Of a DNA stretch of 9,033 nt, positions 1 through 7,185 are shown piece by piece. Under the pieces are notes generated by a model, which made no database searches, was not told the origin of the DNA, and saw only the letters and a program-made list of their open reading frames with translations. A program made the position numbers and the translations under genes. The stretch comes from Pseudomonadota bacterium (GTDB taxonomy: Bacteria > Myxococcota > Bradymonadia > UBA4248). The DNA is taken from contig JAGACY010000239.1 in NCBI GenBank assembly GCA_017613855.1, positions 1 to 9,033 of the forward strand, in the 5' to 3' direction. The first letter of the stretch is position 1. The number at the start of each line of letters is the position of its first letter.

Positions 1-66
1 AATAATTAATAATTAATAATTATCCATTATTCATTAAGCATTATTCATTAAGCATTCATCGTTCAT
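1..66. repeat. AT-rich heptameric tandem repeats
   Basis: The stretch runs in 7-bp steps. Three copies of AATAATT occupy positions 1-21. A 14-bp unit, CATTATTCATTAAG, follows at 25-38 and again at 39-52, and then decays into CATTCAT-like heptamers that reach the stop codon of the cysteine desulfurase gene. The array lies downstream of that gene on its coding strand. It has no GC-rich stem and does not look like an intrinsic terminator. It is low-complexity sequence of the short tandem repeat kind and may continue beyond the left edge. No coding function is seen. Confidence 0.75.
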
Positions 67-1199
67 TTCCGTAGTTCCGACACGATCAGTTTAAGTTTAT
101 CGACGACGGTATTAATTTCCTCTTGCGTATTATAAATAGAAAGCGTGAGTCTGAGCGCATTTTTTGAGCGCTCGGGAGACAGGCCAAGGGCCATCAGGAC
201 ATGAGATGGTGTGAGAGAACCGGATGTGCAGGCAGCCCCGCTGGATGCAGCAATGCCGAGCAAATCCAGGCGAATGAGGAGTGATTCGACATCGATGCCG
301 TCAAAGCTGACATTGATATTGTTGGGGAGGCGGTGATGGCGTGAACCATTCAGATGTGCATCGGGAATTTCGGTCAGTATGCGGTTGAGCATGTGATCGC
401 GCATTGAGCGGACGAACAGGTCGTTTTGAGACTGAGCTTTGAGAGCCAATTCGGCAGCTGTGCCCATTCCGACAATGGCTGCGACATTTTCTGTGCCCGA
501 ACGACGCTGGCTTTCCTGAGAACCACCATGGATAAAACCGGGAATTTTAACCCCTTTTTTTATATATAAAATGCCAGCACCTTTGGGACCATGTAATTTA
601 TGGCTGGAGGCGCTGAGCAAATCGATGTTCATTGTGTGAACATCTAGGGGAACATGACCATAGGCCTGTACTGCATCGGTGTGAAATAGAATATTGTTTT
701 GCTTTGCAATTTGACCAATTTCCCGAATGGGTTGAATCGTGCCAATTTCATTGTTGGCTGCCATCACGGAAATCAGCACAGTCTGTGGGGTTATGGCCTT
801 TTGAATATCATTGGGATCGACAATGCCATCTTCGTGGACGTCGATATAAGTTACATGCGCCCCTCGGGTGGTTTCGAGGTATTTGCATGTATTTAGAATG
901 GCATGATGTTCGATCTGAGTTGTAATGATATGGTTGCCTTTGTCTGCCTGGGATTCTAACCCCGCGACGAGAGCCCAGTTGTCTGATTCGGTTCCTCCGG
1001 AGGTAAAATAGATTTCGTCGGGTTGAGCATCGATCAGGCGGGCAGCCTGAGTTCGCGCGTGGTCAATGGCATCGCGGCTTTTTCTGCCGATTCTGTAGAT
1101 TGCAGAAGGATTGCCGTATGCTTCCTGCAGGAATGGCTGCATGGATGCAATGACTTCATCAGCTGGTTTTGTAGAGGCTGCATTATCGAGATATATCAT
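63..1199 (-). CDS. Cysteine desulfurase, NifS/IscS type
   Basis: PLP enzyme that removes sulfur from L-cysteine to give alanine and an enzyme-bound persulfide, supplying sulfur for Fe-S clusters and other thio-cofactors in the cytosol. The 378-residue product spans the full length of a class V aminotransferase-fold desulfurase. Visible landmarks are the N-terminal YLDNAAST, the GGT phosphate-binding turn (68-70), the His of the EHHAI motif (H98) that stacks on PLP, D175 and Q178 contacting the cofactor, the Schiff-base lysine K201 in SSHKLHGPKG, the RRSGTEN motif (232-238), and the catalytic cysteine C324 in SSGAACTSGSL. That Cys loop is the group I (NifS/IscS) kind rather than the SufS kind. 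The start is 6 nt after the stop of the radical SAM gene with only a weak Shine-Dalgarno, so translational coupling is likely. No IscU, IscA or IscR is visible nearby, so whether it is a housekeeping or dedicated desulfurase cannot be told. Confidence 0.95.
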   Translation of the reverse strand: MIYLDNAASTKPADEVIASMQPFLQEAYGNPSAIYRIGRKSRDAIDHARTQAARLIDAQPDEIYFTSGGTESDNWALVAGLESQADKGNHIITTQIEHHAILNTCKYLETTRGAHVTYIDVHEDGIVDPNDIQKAITPQTVLISVMAANNEIGTIQPIREIGQIAKQNNILFHTDAVQAYGHVPLDVHTMNIDLLSASSHKLHGPKGAGILYIKKGVKIPGFIHGGSQESQRRSGTENVAAIVGMGTAAELALKAQSQNDLFVRSMRDHMLNRILTEIPDAHLNGSRHHRLPNNINVSFDGIDVESLLIRLDLLGIAASSGAACTSGSLTPSHVLMALGLSPERSKNALRLTLSIYNTQEEINTVVDKLKLIVSELRK

Positions 1200-1205
1200 G
1201 GTCGA

Positions 1206-2171
1206 CTAATTCCATTTGCCATAGATATCATGATTGCATTTGCTGCATTTGCCTTCTTTTAAGCCGATGATTTGTGTCATATAGCCCATGCGTTTGATGA
1301 GTGTTTGATGGCACTCGGGGCAGAGGGTATCGCTTGCGATGCGGACATTGCCAAGATAGACATAGTGCAGCCCTGCAGCCTTGGCCAGTCGATTGGCGTT
1401 CAGCAGCGTTTCGGCGGGTGTGCAGGGAATGTCGGTTGCCTTGTAATCCGGATGGAAAGCGCTCAGATGCAGGGGAATGTCTGGGCCGAGGTGCTCGGCA
1501 ATCCATGCAAATTCAGCTTCAAGTTCAGAGGGGTTGTCATTTATCCCTGGAATGAGGAGCGTCGTGATTTCGAGGCAGAAACCGGGGATGCTGTTGAGAT
1601 ATTCGAGTGTGTCGAGAACCGGCTGCAGATGGGCTCCGGTCCATGATTTGTAAAAATCCTCGGTAAATCCCTTGAGATCCACATTGGCCGCATCGATGTT
1701 CGAAAAGAGCCATTCGCGCGTCTTTTCGTGCACATAGCCTGCTGTGACCATGACATTATTTAAACCGGCCTCGCGGACGGCCTGGGCCGTTTCGTGGACA
1801 AATTCTGCCCAAATGATGGGCTCATTGTAAGTATAGGCAATCGTCGGGCAGTCGTAGGCTTTGGCCTGTGCCACGATTTGCGCGGGTGACATCCTGAAGC
1901 CGGAAGAATCCTTTGCAGAAGCTCTTGAGATTTCGTGATTTTGGCAGCCTTTGCAAAAGAGATTGCAGCCAAAAGAACCGAGGGAAAGTGCCGTCGTTCC
2001 CGGATAAAAATGGTTGAGGGGCTTCTTTTCGATAGGATCGAGATGTATGGCGGAGAGAATGCCCGGAACCACAGGAACGACTTTGTCACCGGCGGCATGT
2101 CTGGCACCGCAGGCTCCTGTTTGGCCTTCCTTTAAATCACATTCTCTGGGGCAGATGTTACATTTGGTCAT
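1206..2171 (-). CDS. amrS: AmmeMemoRadiSam-type radical SAM protein (AmrS-like)
   Basis: Radical SAM enzyme related to pyruvate formate-lyase activases but of the AmrS family, named for genomic pairing or fusion with AMMECR1 and Memo proteins; I know of no firmly established substrate. The 321-residue product has an N-terminal Cys cluster (C4, C7, C11, C21) typical of the family. The SAM-cluster motif CNLFCKGCQN follows (C69, C73, C76), then YTYNEP (113-118), DLKGFTEDFYK (165-175), the SAFHPDYK motif (237-244), and a C-terminal double CxxC (C284/C287 and C309/C312) that probably binds metal. All expected family motifs are present, so the protein should be active. Its start codon overlaps the lipoprotein stop in an ATGA arrangement (2168-2171) and it runs directly into the cysteine desulfurase. 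No AMMECR1 or Memo gene lies in the window, so its partners, if any, are elsewhere. The symbol reflects family membership. Confidence 0.9.
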   Translation of the reverse strand: MTKCNICPRECDLKEGQTGACGARHAAGDKVVPVVPGILSAIHLDPIEKKPLNHFYPGTTALSLGSFGCNLFCKGCQNHEISRASAKDSSGFRMSPAQIVAQAKAYDCPTIAYTYNEPIIWAEFVHETAQAVREAGLNNVMVTAGYVHEKTREWLFSNIDAANVDLKGFTEDFYKSWTGAHLQPVLDTLEYLNSIPGFCLEITTLLIPGINDNPSELEAEFAWIAEHLGPDIPLHLSAFHPDYKATDIPCTPAETLLNANRLAKAAGLHYVYLGNVRIASDTLCPECHQTLIKRMGYMTQIIGLKEGKCSKCNHDIYGKWN

Positions 2172-4654
2172 AGATCTTCGTTGTTTCTCGGTGCAATTTT
2201 GAAGTTGTCGAAATCATAGACGAGAATACCCCGGACATGCGGATATTCCTTGCCTGCATTGGGAATGGGATCGATTCGCCAGATGAAGTCATCGAGATAA
2301 ATCGTGCCCTGGCTCGGATCGATGATTGGGTACATGCCATAAGCGGCCTGGTTATCGTGGGGCAAGACTTTCGAAGAGGCAATCTCGATATAAACGCCGG
2401 TGTATTTTTCAGCCAGTGGGCCACCGGTCGTAATATCGGCCGCGTTGACCCTCACAGGATCGATGGGGGGATTATTGTGGCTGTTAATCGTTACCGCAGC
2501 CCGGACGAGTTTGGGCAGCCCCGAATAGCGCGCCGGATATCCCTGTACAGTCACATCATCGTTGATATGAACGGGGGCTGTATCGGCGATGTAAATGGCA
2601 GAACCCTCGGGCATTGCTGCATCGGGCATTTGAATAAAAAAGCCATGGGCTGTGATGGCGGTTACGCGCCCTTTGACTTTGATTTCTTCCTGAATTTTGC
2701 AGGCCGGTTTGATCTGCGGACATTGTGTCCAAATCATCTGATTGGCCTGCTGTATCGTTGTGATAGTTTCGATGGCGCACCGTGCATCGCCTGGGTTGGC
2801 TGCTTCGGGGCAGGCATCGCAGGCGTCTCCTTTGCCATCTTGATCGCGATCACTTTGGTCAGGATTGGCTGCGCGTGGGCAATTGTCATTTTCGTTGGGA
2901 ATGCCGTCTGCATCGTAGTCATCGTACACCAGTTCCGGACAGGATTGGGCATCTGCGGCACACAGGGGATTGGGATCGCAGATATCGCCAATGGTGTCGC
3001 CGTCAAAATCTGCCTGTTTCCCTTGATCCATGGGACGGATGGGATTGAACCATGCCGGGCAGTTGTCTTCCTGATCGGGAATGCCGTCGCCATCCGAATC
3101 GACGGGCTGCGTCATCCCTTCATATTGTGAGGAATGCAAAGCCTGCGTGTCTTCTTCGCGCGTTCTCTCGGGGGTGCAGCTTGGCTCATGCTCGGGAATG
3201 TCGCAGAAAAACATGGGGTAGGCTGCATGCGAGACAGCATCTGCAAAAGTACCTTTATAGCCGGTTGCAGCCAGATCGACCTTTTTGGATGTGCCGCACA
3301 TATCGAAGGATTCACCCGATTCAAGCAGATTAGCATCTCCGAAAACGGGTTTGCCATTCATGATGACGAGTTGAATATCTTTATTTTGGGCGTCAATGAC
3401 TGCACGATAGGTGGATTGGCCTTGTTTTTTAGAGAATACTGTGATGTCGGCAATATAATCTTTTTGGATTGCGCCGAGCTGATGTCCAAGCCCAAAAGCA
3501 ATGGCATTGTTATAAGTGGGCATGCGCCACAGCTGATAATCACTAAAATAATGATTGTAATAATTCTGGTTGATATGATCTGCGCACTGCAGTTCGCGCA
3601 GCATGGTTGCCGATCCCGAGTAGATCCAGTCCGTTCCGAGGCCGATGATGATATTAAATCGATCATACATGGGAACCATGGCCGTGTCGCCGTAAAGTGC
3701 AATGTTGGATCGCGGCGACCACATGAGCTTGACATCGTTTTGTGCCATTCTGGCTATGATATCGGGCGTCGAGGCCACGCCGTGCAGCAAAGCAAGATTC
3801 TCGCGCATGATATCATGCGTTCCCTGGCCGCTCAGGCAAATCATTTCATTCAGGGCCGACTGGTTGATGCCTTCGCCGACATGCGGACCAAAGGGCTTGC
3901 CGTCATCCGATTCGAGCACGGCCTCGTGGTAGTTGTAGTCGCAGCCGCTCTCTTTCGAAATGCCATCCACATCCCCGAGCGGGAAAGTCTGATAAACACT
4001 TTGAATGCCATCGACGGTTTCACTGTCGATATTTCTGGCCAGTCCATCGATTTTCCCATTGCCAAAGATAGAGGTTGTTCCCGACAAGAGTGCGCGAATC
4101 TCGACGACTTCGTTGTATTTCGTTGTGGGGCCTTTAACTTTGGTATGTCCATTCAGCCCCTTGCGCCATTCATTTCGGTGGGCAAACCGCTCTTTTTCCC
4201 AGGTGGCGGGCGCATTGTTCGAGTAGGTCAAATGCTCGTGCCCATTGATAAAACTTGGGCTGATGACAGAATCTGCACAGGTAATGACGACGGCATTCGA
4301 TAAATCTGGGTCGCATCCGACATAAGAAATGCGGCCATTTTCGATGACGACACTGCCGCCTTCATAAATATGCTGGATTCCCAAAATATCGCCGCGAACG
4401 ATGAGCTTTTGGCCTTCGCCTTCGCGGTAGCAGCGTCCTTTGTCGCTCTTGGGCAGAGGTGCACATTGAATGGACGGATTCTCCCGGCACTGCCCGTTTA
4501 CACAGGATTCGTTATCTGCGCAGGATGCCGTACATACTGGCGCCGGCGTTTCTTCGGTGGCAGGATTGTTTACCGGCACCTGGGATTGTGAGGCACACCC
4601 GGCGATGCAAATGACAAAAAGACTCAGCGCTAGAGATTGGGTGTTTATTTTCAT
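2168..4654 (-). CDS. Lipoprotein: amidohydrolase with TSP3 repeats and OB-fold-like C-terminus
   Basis: An 828-residue exported composite protein. Residues 1-20 form a lipoprotein signal peptide ending IAGC, with C20 as the lipidated residue; Ala and Ser at +2 and +3 would favour the outer membrane. A Cys-rich linker follows (C41, C45, C51, C56). Residues ~80-440 are an amidohydrolase barrel of the COG0402 type: HEH at 139-141, H258 with E261 (HVGE), H291 and D342 (GTDW) match the metal ligands and general base of that family. The ADITVF (402-407) and NGKPVFGD (433-440) segments match its terminal beta region. Four calcium-binding thrombospondin type 3 motifs (DxDxDG-like) lie at ~519-533, 549-560, 578-592 and 602-613. 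Residues ~655-828 resemble the OB-fold domains of secreted nucleases, including the terminal APRNNEDL. The substrate is unknown; a deaminase or C-N/C-halide hydrolase is expected from the motifs. A GAGG Shine-Dalgarno 8 nt before the ATG supports the start. It heads an operon with the radical SAM and desulfurase genes. Confidence 0.85.
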   Translation of the reverse strand: MKINTQSLALSLFVICIAGCASQSQVPVNNPATEETPAPVCTASCADNESCVNGQCRENPSIQCAPLPKSDKGRCYREGEGQKLIVRGDILGIQHIYEGGSVVIENGRISYVGCDPDLSNAVVITCADSVISPSFINGHEHLTYSNNAPATWEKERFAHRNEWRKGLNGHTKVKGPTTKYNEVVEIRALLSGTTSIFGNGKIDGLARNIDSETVDGIQSVYQTFPLGDVDGISKESGCDYNYHEAVLESDDGKPFGPHVGEGINQSALNEMICLSGQGTHDIMRENLALLHGVASTPDIIARMAQNDVKLMWSPRSNIALYGDTAMVPMYDRFNIIIGLGTDWIYSGSATMLRELQCADHINQNYYNHYFSDYQLWRMPTYNNAIAFGLGHQLGAIQKDYIADITVFSKKQGQSTYRAVIDAQNKDIQLVIMNGKPVFGDANLLESGESFDMCGTSKKVDLAATGYKGTFADAVSHAAYPMFFCDIPEHEPSCTPERTREEDTQALHSSQYEGMTQPVDSDGDGIPDQEDNCPAWFNPIRPMDQGKQADFDGDTIGDICDPNPLCAADAQSCPELVYDDYDADGIPNENDNCPRAANPDQSDRDQDGKGDACDACPEAANPGDARCAIETITTIQQANQMIWTQCPQIKPACKIQEEIKVKGRVTAITAHGFFIQMPDAAMPEGSAIYIADTAPVHINDDVTVQGYPARYSGLPKLVRAAVTINSHNNPPIDPVRVNAADITTGGPLAEKYTGVYIEIASSKVLPHDNQAAYGMYPIIDPSQGTIYLDDFIWRIDPIPNAGKEYPHVRGILVYDFDNFKIAPRNNEDL

Positions 4655-4690
4655 GTGTGCAGCCTCACCATTTGTGATTATTTATTTTTT

Positions 4691-4746
4691 TGTGAGGGGG
4701 CCGAGCCCCCTGCGGCGCTATCGCTGCGCGATACGCGCCTACCCCC
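4691..4746. repeat. REP-like palindromic element between genes
   Basis: Two palindromes sit in the 104-bp gap between the glycosyltransferase stop and the lipoprotein start. The first is GGGGGC, loop CGA, GCCCCC (4696-4710). The second pairs GGCGC (4714-4718) with GCGCC (4735-4739) and TATCGC (4719-4724) with GCGATA (4728-4733) around a TGC loop, leaving C4734 as a single bulged base. The sequence after the stem is CTAC on the plus strand, meaning GTAG on the minus strand, which is the flank that defines many REP elements. The bulge position matches the hairpins at 7150-7244. On the transcribed strand an A-run rather than a U-run follows the first stem, so this is not a standard terminator. 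Confidence 0.6.
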
Positions 4747-4758
4747 GACAGTCATGCA

Positions 4759-5850
4759 TTATAAATTTCTTTTTTCAAAAAGAATGTCTTTCATTCTGGC
4801 AATATGTTTTTCTGCAGTAAAACGGGATAAGGCCAGCTTTCTGTTGGCTGCTCCCATCGCTTTTAATAATTCGGAATCGGAAAAAATGGTTTCTATCTGT
4901 TGATACAATCCCGTGGGATCATTTGGATTAATATATCTCACACCGGTTTCATCCGAAAATATTTCGGGAATGCCGCCCACTCTTGTCGTAATGACCGGAA
5001 GCGATTCGAACATGGCTTCGAGAATGCACAGCGGCTGCCCTTCGTACTCAGAAGGCAGGACAAATACATCTGCTTCGCTGTATGCGTCATGCTTTTCCCT
5101 GCCAAGCATGACATCATGCACGATGACATTGTGAAGGTGATTTTCCTGAATATAGGTATCGATATCGACATCCTGATTGGCAATCTTTTGACCAACAAAA
5201 GTAAATATCCAATTTTTATGATTGTCCTGAGCGATTCGTGCTGTATTCAGGAGAGTTGAAAATCCCTTGGCTGTAATCAGATTGCTCAAGAAAAGTATAT
5301 GCCTGGGTTCACTGCTGAACGATGATTTATCCTGGGTCAGTGCGACAAAACCGGGATCGATGCCGTTATCGACAGCAAAGATTTTGTTTTCATCCAGGAG
5401 TGTTTTAAACATGGATTTGAGAGAATCACTCAGTACAATGGCCGCGCTTAAATGTTGTATACATTTTTCTTCAATATATTTAACGGGGCGCGGGAGTGAT
5501 TCGAAGGCACTTCGGAATCCTGAACCGTGTACATGACCAAAGCAGGGGTGTCTGGTGAGCATGGCTGTGAGCATGAAGACGAGATCGCGCAGGAGAGCCA
5601 ATTTGCCATGTCCGAGTTGCATATAAACAATGAGATCGTCATGTCTGATGCATAAAAACAGCAATTTACCTTCGAGTGCTGCCAGATGATATATTCTTTT
5701 GGGCAGAATTTCGCCGCCGATAGGTTCGGCAAGGTTGAGCTCAAAGATGTCCACATCATCGCTGAGAAGACCATTTCTAAGCAGATCTGCAGCGAGACTT
5801 TGTCCGGTAACAGGAGGTGGAAAAGCAGCAATAAAGGCGATCTTTGTCAT
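4759..5850 (-). CDS. Glycosyltransferase family 4 (GT-B fold)
   Basis: A 363-residue retaining glycosyltransferase that moves a sugar from a nucleotide-sugar donor onto a growing glycan or lipid carrier at the cytoplasmic face of the membrane; donor and acceptor cannot be named from sequence. The N-terminal half has the open PPPVTGQS loop (11-18) and an HGSGFR acceptor-side motif (108-113). The C-terminal half carries the phosphate-contacting K195 (LITAKGF) and the EX7E motif, E270 and E278, within PSEYEGQPLCILEA, followed by VGGIPEI (291-297). No membrane segment is evident. The ATG directly abuts the HU gene's TAA with no spacer and no clear Shine-Dalgarno, so translation is probably coupled. 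A lone GT4 beside an HU and a J-domain gene gives no clue to a particular polysaccharide cluster. Confidence 0.92.
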   Translation of the reverse strand: MTKIAFIAAFPPPVTGQSLAADLLRNGLLSDDVDIFELNLAEPIGGEILPKRIYHLAALEGKLLFLCIRHDDLIVYMQLGHGKLALLRDLVFMLTAMLTRHPCFGHVHGSGFRSAFESLPRPVKYIEEKCIQHLSAAIVLSDSLKSMFKTLLDENKIFAVDNGIDPGFVALTQDKSSFSSEPRHILFLSNLITAKGFSTLLNTARIAQDNHKNWIFTFVGQKIANQDVDIDTYIQENHLHNVIVHDVMLGREKHDAYSEADVFVLPSEYEGQPLCILEAMFESLPVITTRVGGIPEIFSDETGVRYINPNDPTGLYQQIETIFSDSELLKAMGAANRKLALSRFTAEKHIARMKDILFEKRNL

Positions 5851-6132
5851 TTATTCGGTTTTATTCAGTCTTGAGAGCAGGGATTTGCCTGCTTTAAAAA
5901 TGAGGCTTTTGCGTTCACCAACAAAAATTGGTTCGCCGGTTTGAGGATTTCTTCTGAGTCTTGGTTTGTATGTTTTGATAATGAAGGAACCAAAACCACG
6001 AAGGATGAGCTTATCTTCGAGAATGAGTGCACGAAGTATATTTTCAAAAAAGGCATCGACAATAATGCGTGCATGCCTGGGGGGAAGATTGAACTTTTCT
6101 GCCAATTTTTGGGTCAATTCGGATTTTGTCAT
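5851..6132 (-). CDS. HU/IHF-family DNA-binding protein
   Basis: A small basic dimeric protein that bends DNA and organises the nucleoid. Its 93 residues fit the usual 90-100 of the family. The helical N-terminal half begins TKSELTQKLAEKF; the saddle signature GFGSF (46-50) leads into the beta-arm, with RRNPQTGE (60-67), where P63 is the intercalating proline. The KAGK element (70-73) and a charged tail follow. The N-terminal TKSELTQ resembles IHF beta-type chains as much as HU, so I leave the subtype open. A strong Shine-Dalgarno, GGAGGT, 6 nt before the ATG, fixes the start. It lies 25 nt after the J-domain gene and abuts the glycosyltransferase, so it is probably the middle gene of one transcript. 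Confidence 0.95.
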   Translation of the reverse strand: MTKSELTQKLAEKFNLPPRHARIIVDAFFENILRALILEDKLILRGFGSFIIKTYKPRLRRNPQTGEPIFVGERKSLIFKAGKSLLSRLNKTE

Positions 6133-6138
6133 TGGAAT

Positions 6139-6144
6139 ACCTCC
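6139..6144 (-). promoter_or_regulatory. Strong ribosome binding site of the HU-family gene
   Basis: The minus strand reads GGAGGT here, 6 nt upstream of the ATG at 6130-6132. It is the best Shine-Dalgarno in the window and suggests that the HU-family protein is made at a higher level than its operon neighbours, which have weak or no such site. Confidence 0.8.
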
Positions 6145-6157
6145 GGAAAGACAAAGT

Positions 6158-7024
6158 CTAAGAGATGATCATTGCGTGAGCAGATTCATTGTATGGATCG
6201 TATTGCAGGGCGAGAAGTTTATTTTGTTCAGCAGCAGCTGTATTGCCTTTCATCAGCGCATCTTCTGCGGCAGCCATGAGCTCGTCCGCTTTATGGATAT
6301 TGGTCGCATTTTTCATTCGATAGTCAGCCTGCCACTTTTTATAATCATTTAAGCTCATTCCATTCGGAATTCTATTTGCACGTGATATCTCTAGGTAAAT
6401 TTTACTTTGGACGGGATTTTGAAGGATTTTATAGGCCTCATTGAAGATTTGGTATGCGTCTTCCAGTTTGTGTGTAATATTTTCGGGATAATCATTGCCA
6501 TGGGCATCGGGATGGAGCACCCGGACGACGACATTATAGATACTTCGAAGCTCTTTTTTTTCGACATTTGGCCGTACATTAAAGAGCTGAAATAGATTTC
6601 CCTTTTCGGCGAAAGCCAGGAATTGGTCGACCTGAGCTTCGACTTGTTCGAGTGTACAGTTGGCAATATCTTCAAAAGGAATGCGCTGTTTAATTGGAGC
6701 AGCCGTTGGTCGTGCAGGCCCTTGAGCCAGGAAAAAAGCACGCAGTGGTTCCACAAGATCCGGGGTAATTGTTACGTTGAGGATGAGCCCGGGTCGTTGG
6801 CCGTATCCCAGTTCTACAGCTTCTTTTTTGCCAATCGGACGTTCAACTTTTGTATCGATGACAATCTTTTGTTGTGTCTCACGGATTTCCAGTTTGACTT
6901 GTGCATCTGTACCTTTGGGTGCCCCTTCGAAAGCTTCGACATAGATTTGTTGACGAGCCAGCTGTGCCTTATAGAAATCCATTGCAGCCTGGCGTGTTTG
7001 AAAAACTTTTTGGAAAAGAAGCAT
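6158..7024 (-). CDS. J-domain (DnaJ-like) protein with N-terminal unknown domain and C-terminal TPR-like tail
   Basis: A predicted cytosolic co-chaperone or scaffold of 288 residues, with no signal peptide or membrane segment. The J domain spans ~142-212: NLFQLFNV opens it, the HPD tripeptide that stimulates Hsp70 is at 171-173, and AYQIFNEAYKILQNPVQ forms its last helices. The G/F region and zinc-finger repeats of true DnaJ are absent. Residues 1-98 form an alpha/beta region, including VELGYGQRPGL and ITPDLVEPLRAFF, which may be PilZ-like but I cannot confirm that. Residues ~240-288 look like a single helical TPR-type repeat. I chose the ATG at 7022-7024 over a GTG 24 nt upstream (7046-7048) because AGAGGT lies 6 nt before the ATG. 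It is the first gene of the presumed J-domain, HU, glycosyltransferase transcript. Its client is unknown. Confidence 0.85.
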   Translation of the reverse strand: MLLFQKVFQTRQAAMDFYKAQLARQQIYVEAFEGAPKGTDAQVKLEIRETQQKIVIDTKVERPIGKKEAVELGYGQRPGLILNVTITPDLVEPLRAFFLAQGPARPTAAPIKQRIPFEDIANCTLEQVEAQVDQFLAFAEKGNLFQLFNVRPNVEKKELRSIYNVVVRVLHPDAHGNDYPENITHKLEDAYQIFNEAYKILQNPVQSKIYLEISRANRIPNGMSLNDYKKWQADYRMKNATNIHKADELMAAAEDALMKGNTAAAEQNKLLALQYDPYNESAHAMIIS

Positions 7025-7030
7025 CCTGTT

Positions 7031-7036
7031 ACCTCT
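7031..7036 (-). promoter_or_regulatory. Ribosome binding site that decides the J-domain protein start
   Basis: The minus strand reads AGAGGT, 6 nt ahead of the ATG at 7024. The site lies inside the longer GTG-initiated reading, which argues for the shorter, ATG-initiated product. Confidence 0.75.
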
Positions 7037-7101
7037 TGCAGAGAGCACTTATCGTCGACAATATCATCATGTCGTCGCCCAAATGCGACATTCTGTAAAT
7101 G

Positions 7102-7131
7102 AGTATAGTCGCAAGGCGGCGCAGAGATCAA
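7102..7131 (-). promoter_or_regulatory. Putative sigma70 promoter for the J-domain/HU/GT transcript
   Basis: On the minus strand, TTGATC (7126-7131) and TATACT (7102-7107) stand 18 nt apart, four of six and five of six matches to the -35 and -10 consensus. The pair lies just past the terminator of the acyl-CoA synthetase gene and would give a leader of roughly 70 nt before the J-domain start. That leader holds a short GTCGC/GCGAC stem (7074-7089) of uncertain meaning. Confidence 0.5.
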
Positions 7132-7141
7132 AGAATAATTG

Positions 7142-7181
7142 AAAAAAAAGCCCGGCGTATTGGCTTTGCCAATAGCCGGGC
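7142..7181 (-). terminator. Intrinsic terminator of the acyl-CoA synthetase gene
   Basis: On the minus strand GCCCGGC (plus 7175-7181) pairs with GCCGGGC (plus 7150-7156), and TATTGGC pairs with GCCAATA around an AAA loop (plus 7165-7167). One C (plus G7157) is bulged. Eight U residues (plus A7142-A7149) follow at once. The 14-bp stem with a U8 tract, placed about 80 nt after the synthetase stop, is a textbook Rho-independent terminator apart from the bulge. Confidence 0.88.
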
Positions 7182-7185
7182 ATCA

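Noticed and set aside
1..66. CRISPR array at the left edge
   Set aside because: The units are 7 or 14 bp, directly adjacent and without unique spacers, and no cas gene is present.
1206..2171. Extra Cys clusters of the radical SAM protein as a novelty
   Set aside because: The N-terminal CxxCxxxC set with a later Cys and the C-terminal double CxxC are normal for the AmrS family.
2237..3130. Open frame of 297 codons on the plus strand opposite the calcium-repeat region
   Set aside because: The repeated Asp codons (GAT/GAC) of the TSP3 motifs read as Ile and Val codons on the other strand, which explains the stop-free, Ile/Val/Gly-rich translation.
3134..4303. Long open frame of 389 codons on the plus strand across the lipoprotein gene
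   Set aside because: It is the antisense of a gene with clear domains and motifs. Its translation is rich in Cys, His and Ile with no recognisable family pattern, and no ribosome binding site or promoter fits it.
4696..4710. GGGGGC/GCCCCC hairpin as a terminator of the glycosyltransferase gene
   Set aside because: On the transcribed (minus) strand it is followed by TCAC and an A-run, not a U-run. It could stop transcription by another route, but the standard signature is missing.
7025..7048. GTG at 7046-7048 as the start of the J-domain protein
   Set aside because: It would add eight residues, but the only good Shine-Dalgarno (AGAGGT) lies downstream of it, correctly spaced for the ATG at 7024.
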